Of a stretch of DNA of 64,000 bases, positions 25,318 to 32,881 are shown in pieces (position 1 is the stretch's first letter; each line of letters starts with the position of its first letter). The notes under the pieces are model-generated. The model was not told where the DNA came from, did no database searches, and saw nothing but the letters and a program-made list of their open reading frames with translations. The position numbers and the translations under genes were made by a program. This DNA is from Sphingobacterium detergens (GTDB taxonomy: Bacteria > Bacteroidota > Bacteroidia > Sphingobacteriales > Sphingobacteriaceae), in NCBI RefSeq assembly GCF_003610355.1, contig NZ_RAPY01000001.1, forward strand, positions 806,001-870,000, in the 5' to 3' direction.

Positions 25318-25412
25318 AAAAACAGCAGAGCTCAAAACAACTGTAATAGCTACTATTTGATCTGAGGATCAAAACTTCAAACAAAATATTCCTTCCCGAC
25401 ATTTCCAATTGC

Positions 25413-25727
25413 CTAAGCCTCCTGCCTAATACTTTCCCAAGTGCTTTTTGTCATTTCAAACTTAACCTCTTTACTGCCGTGCATTCCGTTTCTCTCCCAA
25501 CCTGATTTCAGATAAAACCCTTCTGCTCTTGAATTAGGAGCTGTGCCCAGCCATACAAATTGCTTTCCTGTAGAAAAATACCAGTCAAGCATCATTTGAT
25601 GGAGCTTGCGGCCTATTCCTTGTCCTATTATGACCAATAAATCCCCAAACCTTAAAGATGGAAAAAGTTTGTAATTTTTCAGCGCTTTAACGGAAGGTGG
25701 ATTACATTCCTTAAATAGCGCTATTGG
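25413..25727 (-). pseudogene. GNAT acetyltransferase fragment joined to a DapA-like remnant
   Basis: The frame to 25413 contains the C-terminal half of a GNAT fold: GQGIGRKLHQMMLDWYFSTG (acetyl-CoA loop), then TAPNSRAEGFYLKSGWERNG. The N-terminal half is missing. Upstream in the same frame, from a stop at 25728, are about 30 residues reading PIALFKECNPPSVKALKNYK. These resemble the LFxEGNPxSVKAAL segment near the C-terminus of dihydrodipicolinate synthase (DapA). The junction suggests two decayed genes fused by deletion. A TTG at 25637 could still start a 74-aa product, but it would not be a functional acetyltransferase. The DapA similarity is short and could be chance. Confidence 0.55.
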
Positions 25728-25913
25728 TTAGCTGCTGATCCAAATTATCACTCCGCTACCCGACAATCGAACCCAGCTCATGCTGATAGTTATCTACCTC
25801 CGATCTGGGCATCAGGAAAACGTATAGGTCCAAGACCGACCATCGGCAGCAGTTTCCAAAAGGGTGAATGTTTGTCATTATGATTAATATGCATAGTTAA
25901 ATATAATTCTTTT

Positions 25914-26885
25914 CTAGCCGATAATATATCCGTCCTGCGCACTTACACGAACGAGCTTTCCCTGTTTATTGTACACCAGCTGCAGCCCATGCTCCTGCTC
26001 CCAATCGCAATCGCAAAGCAGTTGCAGATATACACCTTTATCTTCATACGGCTCGCGGCTTACATATAGCCCGGTACATTTTACAAACTGCCACACCTCT
26101 TCAGGCTGCTTCATCTTCCACATCGCATCATCAGCATCATCGTAACCAATGGCGTCCAAAAAATCCATGCAATTTTGGTACACATATGCCGATACCGTAA
26201 GGCGGTGGCTGTTATCCTGTGCCAAGAAGTTACGTAACAGTTCATCCGCTTCCTCGATAAAAGAATGGTCTTCATTTGGATTAAAATCCGTAAACGAAAC
26301 CGGCATTTTTTCATTGTTGAAGAAGGGAATGTCGACCTCATCTATGGCCGTCCACCAATCATCATACTCCGTATTAGTTAATCTGCCGACAACGGCGGAC
26401 TGTATCTCGGTTTGGGTGATGGGAGACGGTTTGGTGACAATTGGCACCTTGTTGGCCAGTGATTCAAAAATAGTACGTTTTGTTGCTTCATCACGCTCGA
26501 TAAAATTATTGAGCTGCTGTGACAGTTCCTTGATATTAGTGATCCGGGTTATTCCTTTTGCGGATATCCTGATAGTAAAATCCCCTATAGCAGCATCATA
26601 TTGCATAGAGACATATTGATAATCATAAGTGGGCAGTTCAAAATATGTATAGGCGTTTATGGTATAATACGCCATACAATATCGGAAATCATCTGTTTGA
26701 TAAGTTTCGTTATCGGGACTGCAATTTAGGGAAGGGTGGTACTTACGTATGATAAGCAAAATATTATGGTCCGCGCTTACGGTAGCCAGCGGGTATCGCT
26801 TTAAAAAACCATTCAATGTTTTGTTTAACCTGTTACGGCTAGTTTGCAGCAACTCTCCCGGTTTTTCAAGTTCCCATCCAGTCAT
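25914..26885 (-). CDS. DUF6985-like protein, immunity-type
   Basis: A 323-aa protein beginning MTGWELEKPGELLQTSRNRL. The N-terminal two thirds carry no motif I recognise. The C-terminal part VYLQLLCDCDWEQEHGLQLV followed by GKLVRVSAQDGYIIG resembles DUF6985-type domains, with their C-x-W-(D/E)-x-EHGL signature. Such domains are common in predicted immunity proteins of Bacteroidota toxin systems. It stands alone on the minus strand between a GNAT remnant and a LanKC-like gene. A cytoplasmic location is expected, as no signal peptide is present. Confidence 0.6.
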   Translation of the reverse strand: MTGWELEKPGELLQTSRNRLNKTLNGFLKRYPLATVSADHNILLIIRKYHPSLNCSPDNETYQTDDFRYCMAYYTINAYTYFELPTYDYQYVSMQYDAAIGDFTIRISAKGITRITNIKELSQQLNNFIERDEATKRTIFESLANKVPIVTKPSPITQTEIQSAVVGRLTNTEYDDWWTAIDEVDIPFFNNEKMPVSFTDFNPNEDHSFIEEADELLRNFLAQDNSHRLTVSAYVYQNCMDFLDAIGYDDADDAMWKMKQPEEVWQFVKCTGLYVSREPYEDKGVYLQLLCDCDWEQEHGLQLVYNKQGKLVRVSAQDGYIIG

Positions 26886-27097
26886 TATTGATTATATATT
26901 AATGATACTACCCCAAAGTTACTAAAAAATAAAATTCTTCGCTATTGGCTGGCAAAAGAAAAGCCCTGCATGACACATCAGCTATTCACCGTAAATGCCT
27001 TTTCATCCCCCCGCTAAGCAGCTGCGCTACGTGTTGATTTTCACTTTATCTTGGTAATTATAAAAACATGATTATTTAAACATAGCACAAAAAGCCG

Positions 27098-27541
27098 ATG
27101 AACGCGGAGACATTGAACCGGACAACACAGCGGGCAGCTTACAGCGGCAAGCCCGCTTTCAAGGACTTTCAACCGATACTGGACGCTCATGGTATTAACT
27201 ACCATGAGGGCGATGTCTGGCTCACCGTAGGTGGCGATGCCGCTCCGGATGGTTACCTATTCTTTTTATCGGTGCGCTTACTGGATATACCGAAGGCTTT
27301 GGATGCTGTATTGCCCATTCTTCGGTCTGCCGATATCGTCTACCGGATTGCCAGGAATGAACTGGAGGCATCCAAGATTAGGAATAGCGACTACGGCCAC
27401 CACCTGGATGGCAAGATGATACAGATACAGCCGTCCTGCATGGAGCAGGCGGTGCAACATGAAGACTTTATTGTAGGGCCATATTATGTGTATGTCCGTC
27501 CAAATTTAGCCTATCCTATTGACTATGGGGAAACTGGATAA
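27098..27541 (+). CDS. Stand-alone LanKC N-terminal-like domain protein
   Basis: A 147-aa protein. The block GDVWLTVGGDAAPDGYLFFL then SVRLLDIPKALDAVLPILRS, IVYRIARNELEASKIRNSDY and GKMIQIQP matches the order of the N-terminal domain of class III lanthionine synthetases, which has a Q/DGWKLHISA stretch, a VLxxVLPVL helix and a GKxxTVYP strand. In those enzymes it precedes kinase and cyclase domains; here the protein ends after this domain. It may be a fragment of a lost LanKC gene or a member of a short single-domain family. No precursor peptide or cyclase is nearby. Confidence 0.5.
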   Translation: MNAETLNRTTQRAAYSGKPAFKDFQPILDAHGINYHEGDVWLTVGGDAAPDGYLFFLSVRLLDIPKALDAVLPILRSADIVYRIARNELEASKIRNSDYGHHLDGKMIQIQPSCMEQAVQHEDFIVGPYYVYVRPNLAYPIDYGETG

Positions 27542-27743
27542 TAGAATGTAATATTAATCAAAGTGAAGTAGTCATGACGCTATTCCTCAATTGTTATTCT
27601 ATTGCAATTGTTAGACTAAGTCTTGACTGCTTCAACTATTTCAACATTTAGGTTTTAGGAACCATACCGCAAAACCTATTTCTGATAATAACTTAAATTG
27701 ACCAATCTACGAAAACCATAATGACTGGATTCTTGAATGTATA
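27542..27743 (+). other. Short intergenic stretch before the S66 remnant
   Basis: Non-coding in all frames; I see no remains of the missing N-terminal part of the S66 peptidase. Confidence 0.4.
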
Positions 27744-27965
27744 ATGGGGATTATTTTTGGTAGACCTTACGACAATCTTTACACGGAACAATATGAGATT
27801 GAATTGCTAAAAGTGCTCGATGAAGAAGGATTATCCTATTTACCTGTCATTACGCGCATGGATTTCGGTCACACCTGCCCGACTTTCACCCTGCCCTATG
27901 GAAGGCTGGCCGAAATCAACTGTATAGGCAGGACGTTTTCGATATTAGAAAGCGGTGTCGCTTAG
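27744..27965 (+). pseudogene. S66 (LD-carboxypeptidase / MccF-like) C-terminal remnant
   Basis: The 73-aa frame reads MGIIFGRPYDNLYTEQYEIE then LLKVLDEE, LPVITRMDFGHTCPTFTLPY and GRLAEINC, typical of the last 75 residues of an S66 peptidase. These have V-GRPYD, the catalytic His in D-x-GHT-P, and the P-G-x-AEID end. The Ser and Glu of the triad lie in the missing N-terminal 250 residues. It is therefore a gene remnant. Intact members cleave LD bonds in murein tetrapeptides or detoxify microcin C-type compounds. Confidence 0.75.
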
Positions 27966-28090
27966 AAATAAAGCTATTGATCTAATTTTAAACGTGTCAC
28001 AACATTTCTTCTTTTTGTCATCGTTTTTCATTTCTTTTTAGCATACATAGTTCTTCGCTAAATTACTTTAAGAGCCCCGAGATTAATCAG

Positions 28091-28558
28091 TTATTCAATT
28101 TTCAATCGCATAGATAAACTGTATGGCTCAAAACCCTCGTGCAGATACAGTGCCGCAGCGGAAGCGTTTTTAGACAAGACACTTAACTCCACATAGTCCG
28201 CTTCGTTTTCCTTTGCCCACGTTTTAACGCGATCAATCAATGCTTTACCAATTCCTATTCCACGCATATCCGTATCAACAACAATGTCCATTAAATACAT
28301 ACATTTCAAGGGTACGAAACAATTGTAAGGTGGGCTCTCCTGTAATTGTGTAATTGCAATTCCTTTTACCTCATCATCTGCTCCATATACAAAGGCTGTA
28401 AACTGATCTTCTCCGGCGATGACTCTTTGCAAAAAACTTTCGTCCTGATGTGCTGTCTGCATATAATCGGGTTCATGATGTGCCATATCTTCAAAGAGTT
28501 GGAAATAAAGGTTTTTTATCTTTGGCAGATCTGTCTGGACTGCTTTTCTAATGTTCAT
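28091..28558 (-). CDS. GNAT family N-acetyltransferase
   Basis: A 155-aa protein, full length for a single GNAT domain: MNIRKAVQTDLPKIKNLYFQ at the start, LMDIVVDTDMRGIGIGKALI as the acetyl-CoA loop (R-G-x-G-x-G/A), then VELSVLSKNASAAALYLHEG and FEPYSLSMRL at the end. It would transfer acetyl from acetyl-CoA to an amine; the substrate cannot be told from sequence. It is transcribed alone on the minus strand, downstream of the PheRS gene. Confidence 0.9.
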   Translation of the reverse strand: MNIRKAVQTDLPKIKNLYFQLFEDMAHHEPDYMQTAHQDESFLQRVIAGEDQFTAFVYGADDEVKGIAITQLQESPPYNCFVPLKCMYLMDIVVDTDMRGIGIGKALIDRVKTWAKENEADYVELSVLSKNASAAALYLHEGFEPYSLSMRLKIE

Positions 28559-28722
28559 ACTTTTATAACTATATGTTTTGTTTTTTCAGATTCTTTAATG
28601 GCCAAATTCTGCACCGAATTTTACTCCTATGAAGCTGCATTAAAATAGCTTCAGGAGCAAAAAAATCTCATCTTTCGGTTTGTGGTCAATAATTCTCTTT
28701 GATTGATGTTGGCTCTATAGCA

Positions 28723-28757
28723 ATAGGTTCTACAGACGAATAGTTTGCAGAACCTAT
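28723..28757. terminator. Hairpin downstream of the PheRS-like gene
   Basis: A 9-bp perfect stem ATAGGTTCT/AGAACCTAT with a 17-nt loop, just past the PheRS stop. Without a T run it is at best a factor-dependent or weak terminator. Confidence 0.4.
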
Positions 28758-28764
28758 GATATAA

Positions 28765-29799
28765 TTACCTTAAGATTATCTCAAATTTATCAGAAAGAAC
28801 TGTTCTGATCTTTTCCTGTATGAGATTGATTTCTTCATTGGAGAGCGTACGCTGACCTGATCGATAGGCAATTCTATAGCTGAGTGAGGTCCTTCCCTCC
28901 TTTTGGAATTTATCCTGAAGAGTAACATCCTCAACCAGATCAAGGCCTTCTTCACGGATGATCTCGCAGAAATTATTATATTCAGACCAAATTTCATCTT
29001 TATTTTCGGTATACCCATTGACCCAGAACGATATATCCTTAAAAACAGGAGGATATTTAGAGTATTCCTGGAATTGGGCAAGGCCATTGTTAAATTGTTT
29101 TATAAAACGTTCGTCTGTAGTCCATAAATAGCGAATGTCTGGGATATCGCAATAAGAAAGTACAAGTCGGTCCAGGCCTAATCCGAAAGCCCAACCTGTG
29201 GCTTCAATATTGCAATTTTCCAGAATCTTAGGGTGGATCACACCCGCTCCTAAGACTTCCATCCAGTCTTCATTTTGATAAACTTCGATCTGTACCGAAG
29301 GCTCTGTGAACGGAAAACTATCATCCAGGAATCTATAATCTTTGCCTGGGTACAAATATGCAATTAGCCCCGATAACGTACTCTTGAGGTCAGAAAGAGC
29401 ATCTGAACCTTTGGGTAATACCTTCACCACCTCCATTTGATGGAAAACGGGATAATGTGTGCGATCAATCGTATCTTTTCGATAGACGTCACCTGTAACG
29501 ATAAAACGCTTATAGTCTCCTCTCAATAATTCGTTCTGATGTGCAGAAGTTTGTGTTCTTAATACATGAGCCGAATCTACATAATATGTATCATTAGTAG
29601 ATCGTGCGGGATGATCCTGCGGCACGAGCAACTCATCAAAATTGCCTTTGATACTAACAACTTCATTTAAATCGTCGAAAGGTGTAAAATCGTGAAAATA
29701 ACACTGGATTTTCTCTTTCAACTGACAGACAGGATGTAATTTATTCTGATGTAATTTTAGACTACGCTTTTCATTTATAGTCTTTGGGATATTATTCAT
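28765..29799 (-). CDS. Single-chain, mitochondrial-type phenylalanyl-tRNA synthetase
   Basis: A 344-aa protein from ATG 29799 (MNNIPKTINEKRSLKLHQNK). It carries a class II synthetase core: DHPARSTNDTYYVD, TSAHQNELL, motif 2 GDVYRKDTIDRTHYPVFHQM, FPFTEPSVQIEV, and motif 3 GWAFGLGLDRLVLSYCDIPD. After this comes a FDX-ACB anticodon-binding domain (about 250-344): SKYPPVFKDISFWVNG ... SYRIAYRSGQRTLSNEEI. Bacterial PheRS is normally a PheS2-PheT2 tetramer, with FDX-ACB at the end of PheT. This fusion is the layout of mitochondrial PheRS (FARS2-type). It should charge tRNA-Phe alone, as a second or inhibitor-resistant enzyme. The TTG-started extension upstream is rejected because it contains the operator palindrome. 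Confidence 0.88.
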   Translation of the reverse strand: MNNIPKTINEKRSLKLHQNKLHPVCQLKEKIQCYFHDFTPFDDLNEVVSIKGNFDELLVPQDHPARSTNDTYYVDSAHVLRTQTSAHQNELLRGDYKRFIVTGDVYRKDTIDRTHYPVFHQMEVVKVLPKGSDALSDLKSTLSGLIAYLYPGKDYRFLDDSFPFTEPSVQIEVYQNEDWMEVLGAGVIHPKILENCNIEATGWAFGLGLDRLVLSYCDIPDIRYLWTTDERFIKQFNNGLAQFQEYSKYPPVFKDISFWVNGYTENKDEIWSEYNNFCEIIREEGLDLVEDVTLQDKFQKEGRTSLSYRIAYRSGQRTLSNEEINLIQEKIRTVLSDKFEIILR

Positions 29800-29817
29800 A
29801 TCTACTAGTGTATAGGC

Positions 29818-29834
29818 TGCGACAGTCTGTCGCA
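29818..29834 (-). promoter_or_regulatory. Perfect palindrome in the PheRS-like leader
   Basis: TGCGACAG-T-CTGTCGCA, an 8-bp perfect inverted repeat around one central base, 18 bases before the ATG. A one-base spacer excludes a stable RNA hairpin of full length, so a dimeric repressor operator (TetR-like size) is more likely. No such repressor is encoded within the neighbouring genes I can see. Confidence 0.65.
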
Positions 29835-30169
29835 ATACATAATATTAAAAATTCGTGAAGTAAAATCTGATGTTGATATCCGTGCGTAACGGACATATCT
29901 GTTTATCTCGGCCCTAGCGGGCCAAAAAAGAAAAAGGAAAATACTAGATGGATGCTACAATTCATTCAATATAAAATGTACTACAAATATATCCCTTTTC
30001 AATATACTAAAAATTGTCCATTAAAAGGAATAAATGTGCAAATTAACGGTAATTAATTTAACGCTCCTAACTAAACTTTGTGATCAGGCAATACTTACTT
30101 GTTGTCAACCTTAGCTGTGATCATCGATAATGGTCGCCTTCATAATGATTAATGCTCAGAATGTTATAT
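29835..30169. other. Intergenic region upstream of the PheRS-like gene
   Basis: About 335 bases without an ORF. It holds two short hairpins (TCCGT/ACGGA near 29878-29892; GGCCC/GGGCC at 29910-29923, not followed by T on either strand) and presumably the PheRS promoter. Confidence 0.4.
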
Positions 30170-31066
30170 TTAATAATGAGAAGTTATTGGAAAGACAAAG
30201 TTCTCCATAAATAGATCCTTTTTGTGTTCAGGATATATGTAAAGAGCATCATCATCGAAAGGATATTTTTCGACCTCAAGTTTTCCGCCAAAATCTGTAT
30301 CCGGAACAAAAAAGAAACTGACCTCTTCCGTATGTGTTTTAACTAAAGTAGGAATTAACTCTTCTAATTTATATGGCCTACTTGAAAAAATATCATAGAT
30401 ATTGAGGTCTTCTTCTTCAAATTCCATCAACACTAAGCAGTCTCTTTTTTCTGAATAATACAAAGAATCTTCGAACTGCAATACAAAATGATAGGTCGCT
30501 AAACAAGGATTAGGCTCAAACGAAAGGGTATTTGACAGAAATCTATGGTCTTTAGCAAATCGCTCCAAGAGATTTTTATCTTCGCTGATTTGAATAGAAA
30601 GTTTTCTCCAATCGGAACTTACGGGTTCGAAATCTGTTAAATCTTTAAGTTTGAAACTACTTTCATCTAACCTAACAAAACCAAACTTTGGGTAAAAATC
30701 TAACACCTCTGCATTAGCAAATAGGTATATGAATTCATATTGCCCACGGAATTGACTCATTACATGATTCATTAGATAACGTGACAGTCCCTGACCTCTA
30801 AAAGCTGGATGTGTCATCACTGCACTAATCTGTAGAACTTTATGGGACTGCCCTTGTAAAATCATTACCATAGGAGATAAAGATACATTTGCAATTACCG
30901 TATTATCCTGAACTATAAAAAATGGTATAAAAGTATTGTCCCAGTACCCCATTTCATACCATGGCATATAATCTCCATCAAGACAGATATCATATAGCTT
31001 GTTGAAACTAAGGAAATATGGCACCATCTCCTCCAATCCGGAATAAACTTTTCTATTTGTATCCAT
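30170..31066 (-). CDS. GNAT family acetyltransferase, 298 aa
   Basis: From ATG 31066 (MDTNRKVYSGLEEMVPYFLS) the first 150 residues form a GNAT domain: FFIVQDNTVIANVSLSPMVM, then the acetyl-CoA loop ISAVMTHPAFRGQGLSRYLM and FANAEVLDFYPKFGFVRLDE. The C-terminal 150 residues are an extra domain with no clear catalytic motif, as in larger two-domain GNAT proteins. Substrate unknown. It is 181 bases downstream of another GNAT gene on the same strand and may share its transcript. Confidence 0.85.
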   Translation of the reverse strand: MDTNRKVYSGLEEMVPYFLSFNKLYDICLDGDYMPWYEMGYWDNTFIPFFIVQDNTVIANVSLSPMVMILQGQSHKVLQISAVMTHPAFRGQGLSRYLMNHVMSQFRGQYEFIYLFANAEVLDFYPKFGFVRLDESSFKLKDLTDFEPVSSDWRKLSIQISEDKNLLERFAKDHRFLSNTLSFEPNPCLATYHFVLQFEDSLYYSEKRDCLVLMEFEEEDLNIYDIFSSRPYKLEELIPTLVKTHTEEVSFFFVPDTDFGGKLEVEKYPFDDDALYIYPEHKKDLFMENFVFPITSHY

Positions 31067-31246
31067 CGTAGTTAGCACCTTTTTATTTTTTGTATCTATT
31101 CAGCTTTCTTTCCCAACGCTCTATTCTATTTAACTTCATAAAGATTTGATGTTTTGTGGCTATTTGTGCTTTGACCTCCAAGCAATTATTTATCCCTATA
31201 TATATACATAAATATATTACAAGCATCCCTATAGAGATGCTTGCGA

Positions 31247-31807
31247 TTAGAATGAGACCTTGCCATGGACAGCCATTGTCCATTCATCACGTGTCATCCT
31301 GCTGATATGTTCTGTACGTATGTCATTCATTAACTCATTTAAGCTAGCTTCTTCCACATGATGATGATGGAAACCACATTTTTCTTGTGCGATCTTTGAC
31401 TTGGCGTTTCCTTCATAATAGCCGGACCAGATATTTACTAATCTCAAATCTTCGAAGCCATAGCGTACCACTTTGCCGATTGCTTCGGGCATTATGCCTT
31501 TACCCCAAAATGAAACACCTAGCCAATATGAAATTTCGCCTTCCGATTCGGTGATTGGAAAGTTACTTTTCTCCCCTAAAATCAAACTAATCATCCCAAT
31601 AGCAATGTCGTCCTCTTTAAGTGTGATTGCAAATACTCCGTCTTGCGAAAATATGTTTTTGATTACCTCACTACTTTCTTCAACACTCTTGTGGGGAGGC
31701 CAGCCAGCAATTGGCCCTACTCTCTCGTCCTTAGCATACTTGAATAAGTCTGCTGCATCAGCATCTCTGAATGGACGCAAAATCAATCTTTCTGTCTCTA
31801 AAATCAT
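31247..31807 (-). CDS. RimJ/RimL-type GNAT acetyltransferase
   Basis: A 186-aa protein with the RimJ/RimL pattern: METERLILRPF-like start (MILETERLILRPFRDADAAD), GEISYWLGVSFWGKGIMPEA with the acetyl-CoA-binding turn, VVRYGFEDLRLVNIWSGYYE and NAKSKIAQEKCGFHHH. Members acetylate ribosomal protein or amino-acid alpha-amines, or act on toxins and drugs. It is divergent from the AraC gene at 31.96 kb and shares the perfect inverted repeat between them. Confidence 0.9.
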   Translation of the reverse strand: MILETERLILRPFRDADAADLFKYAKDERVGPIAGWPPHKSVEESSEVIKNIFSQDGVFAITLKEDDIAIGMISLILGEKSNFPITESEGEISYWLGVSFWGKGIMPEAIGKVVRYGFEDLRLVNIWSGYYEGNAKSKIAQEKCGFHHHHVEEASLNELMNDIRTEHISRMTRDEWTMAVHGKVSF

Positions 31808-31913
31808 ATCATTCTATTTTTAAATGTACGTGGCAAAATTACAGTCTTTATAGAATAGGGATATAGCCAAAATTTTCGCAAAATGGGTACTTTTGAAAAC
31901 AAATCATACTTAC

Positions 31914-31942
31914 TTACCATAAATAGTCTAAATTTATGGTAA
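31914..31942. promoter_or_regulatory. Perfect 11-bp inverted repeat between GNAT and AraC genes
   Basis: TTACCATAAAT (31914-31924) and ATTTATGGTAA (31932-31942) with a 7-base spacer, in the divergent promoter region. An ATG at 31936 lies in the right arm, so the AraC gene more likely starts at 31960. A shared operator, or autoregulatory site, is likely. Confidence 0.65.
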
Positions 31943-31959
31943 AAATAAAAAGTACCATA

Positions 31960-32784
31960 ATGAATTACACACCGGATATTTCCTTGGGAAAAGAGGAACT
32001 AGCACTAGGAGAAAGTAATTTTTGCCAAAGTCTGGGATATCCCCTACGGCTCGGCTATACTTCCTTAATTGTATGTTTGGAAGGCACTTCGGTAGTTAGC
32101 GTTAATTTTAAGAATTATCTGCTAAAGACTAATGATGTATTGGTCCTGGCTGAGGATTATATTACAGTGGTGCAACGGGTGTCCGCTGATTTCAACGCAT
32201 TCTACTGTCTTGTAGATCGCAGTTTGGCTGCAGAAGTAGCCTTTGATTTACCTAATCAACTATTCTTGTTTCTACATCAATCCCCACTTTGCAGACCTCG
32301 TTGTTCGGAAGTCGCCCTATTACATGGATGGATAACGCAAATAAAACACATCAAAAATACATGCACAACACATCAGCATATTATGTTGCGGAATAGTTTA
32401 CAAAATTTCTTTCTCAAAATAGCCGAAAGCGTTTCACTGACAGAAATTAATGTTGAACATCAATACAGTCGAAAGGAATTGCTATGTTGGAAGTTTTGGG
32501 AGCTTATCAGCCAGCATAGTACCGAGCAGAGAAATGTCGCATTCTATGCAAATAAACTGAGCATTACTCCCTACTATCTTTCTCAGATCACTAAAGACTT
32601 TTTAAATGATTCGCCAAAGGATTTGATTGACAGGCAAGTTATACTAGAAATTAAAGTACTCTTAAGGACAACCGAACTGTCAATCAAACAAATTGCTGAT
32701 CGACTTTATTTCGAGGACACATCATATTTGGCTCGCTACTTCAAAAGGCAAACAGGAATAACTTTGACAGCATTTAGAAATTAA
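31960..32784 (+). CDS. AraC-family transcriptional regulator
   Basis: A 274-aa protein from ATG 31960 (MNYTPDISLGKEELALGESN). The N-terminal part is a cupin-like sensor (SLIVCLEGTSVVSVNFKNYL). The C-terminal 100 residues hold two helix-turn-helices: NVAFYANKLSITPYYLSQIT and LSIKQIADRLYFEDTSYLAR, followed by YFKRQTGITLTAFR, the AraC signature. It is divergent from a GNAT gene and convergent with an MFS gene. This HTH spacing is typical of Bacteroidota AraC proteins that control a neighbouring transporter. Confidence 0.9.
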   Translation: MNYTPDISLGKEELALGESNFCQSLGYPLRLGYTSLIVCLEGTSVVSVNFKNYLLKTNDVLVLAEDYITVVQRVSADFNAFYCLVDRSLAAEVAFDLPNQLFLFLHQSPLCRPRCSEVALLHGWITQIKHIKNTCTTHQHIMLRNSLQNFFLKIAESVSLTEINVEHQYSRKELLCWKFWELISQHSTEQRNVAFYANKLSITPYYLSQITKDFLNDSPKDLIDRQVILEIKVLLRTTELSIKQIADRLYFEDTSYLARYFKRQTGITLTAFRN

Positions 32785-32881
32785 TCTAATAAGCAATCGT
32801 CTTGGATTGAATGTTCTCTTACATCACATGGTAAAAAATTCGTGGACGTTATTTGGCAACTAAGCGATTGCGGTTTACTTA

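Noticed and set aside
29910..29923. GGCCC/GGGCC hairpin as a terminator
   Set aside because: It is followed by A on the plus strand and lacks a downstream T run on the minus strand.
31083..31283. 66-aa minus-strand ORF with a hydrophobic segment
   Set aside because: It overlaps the 3' end of the RimJ/RimL-type gene in another frame and has no supporting signal.
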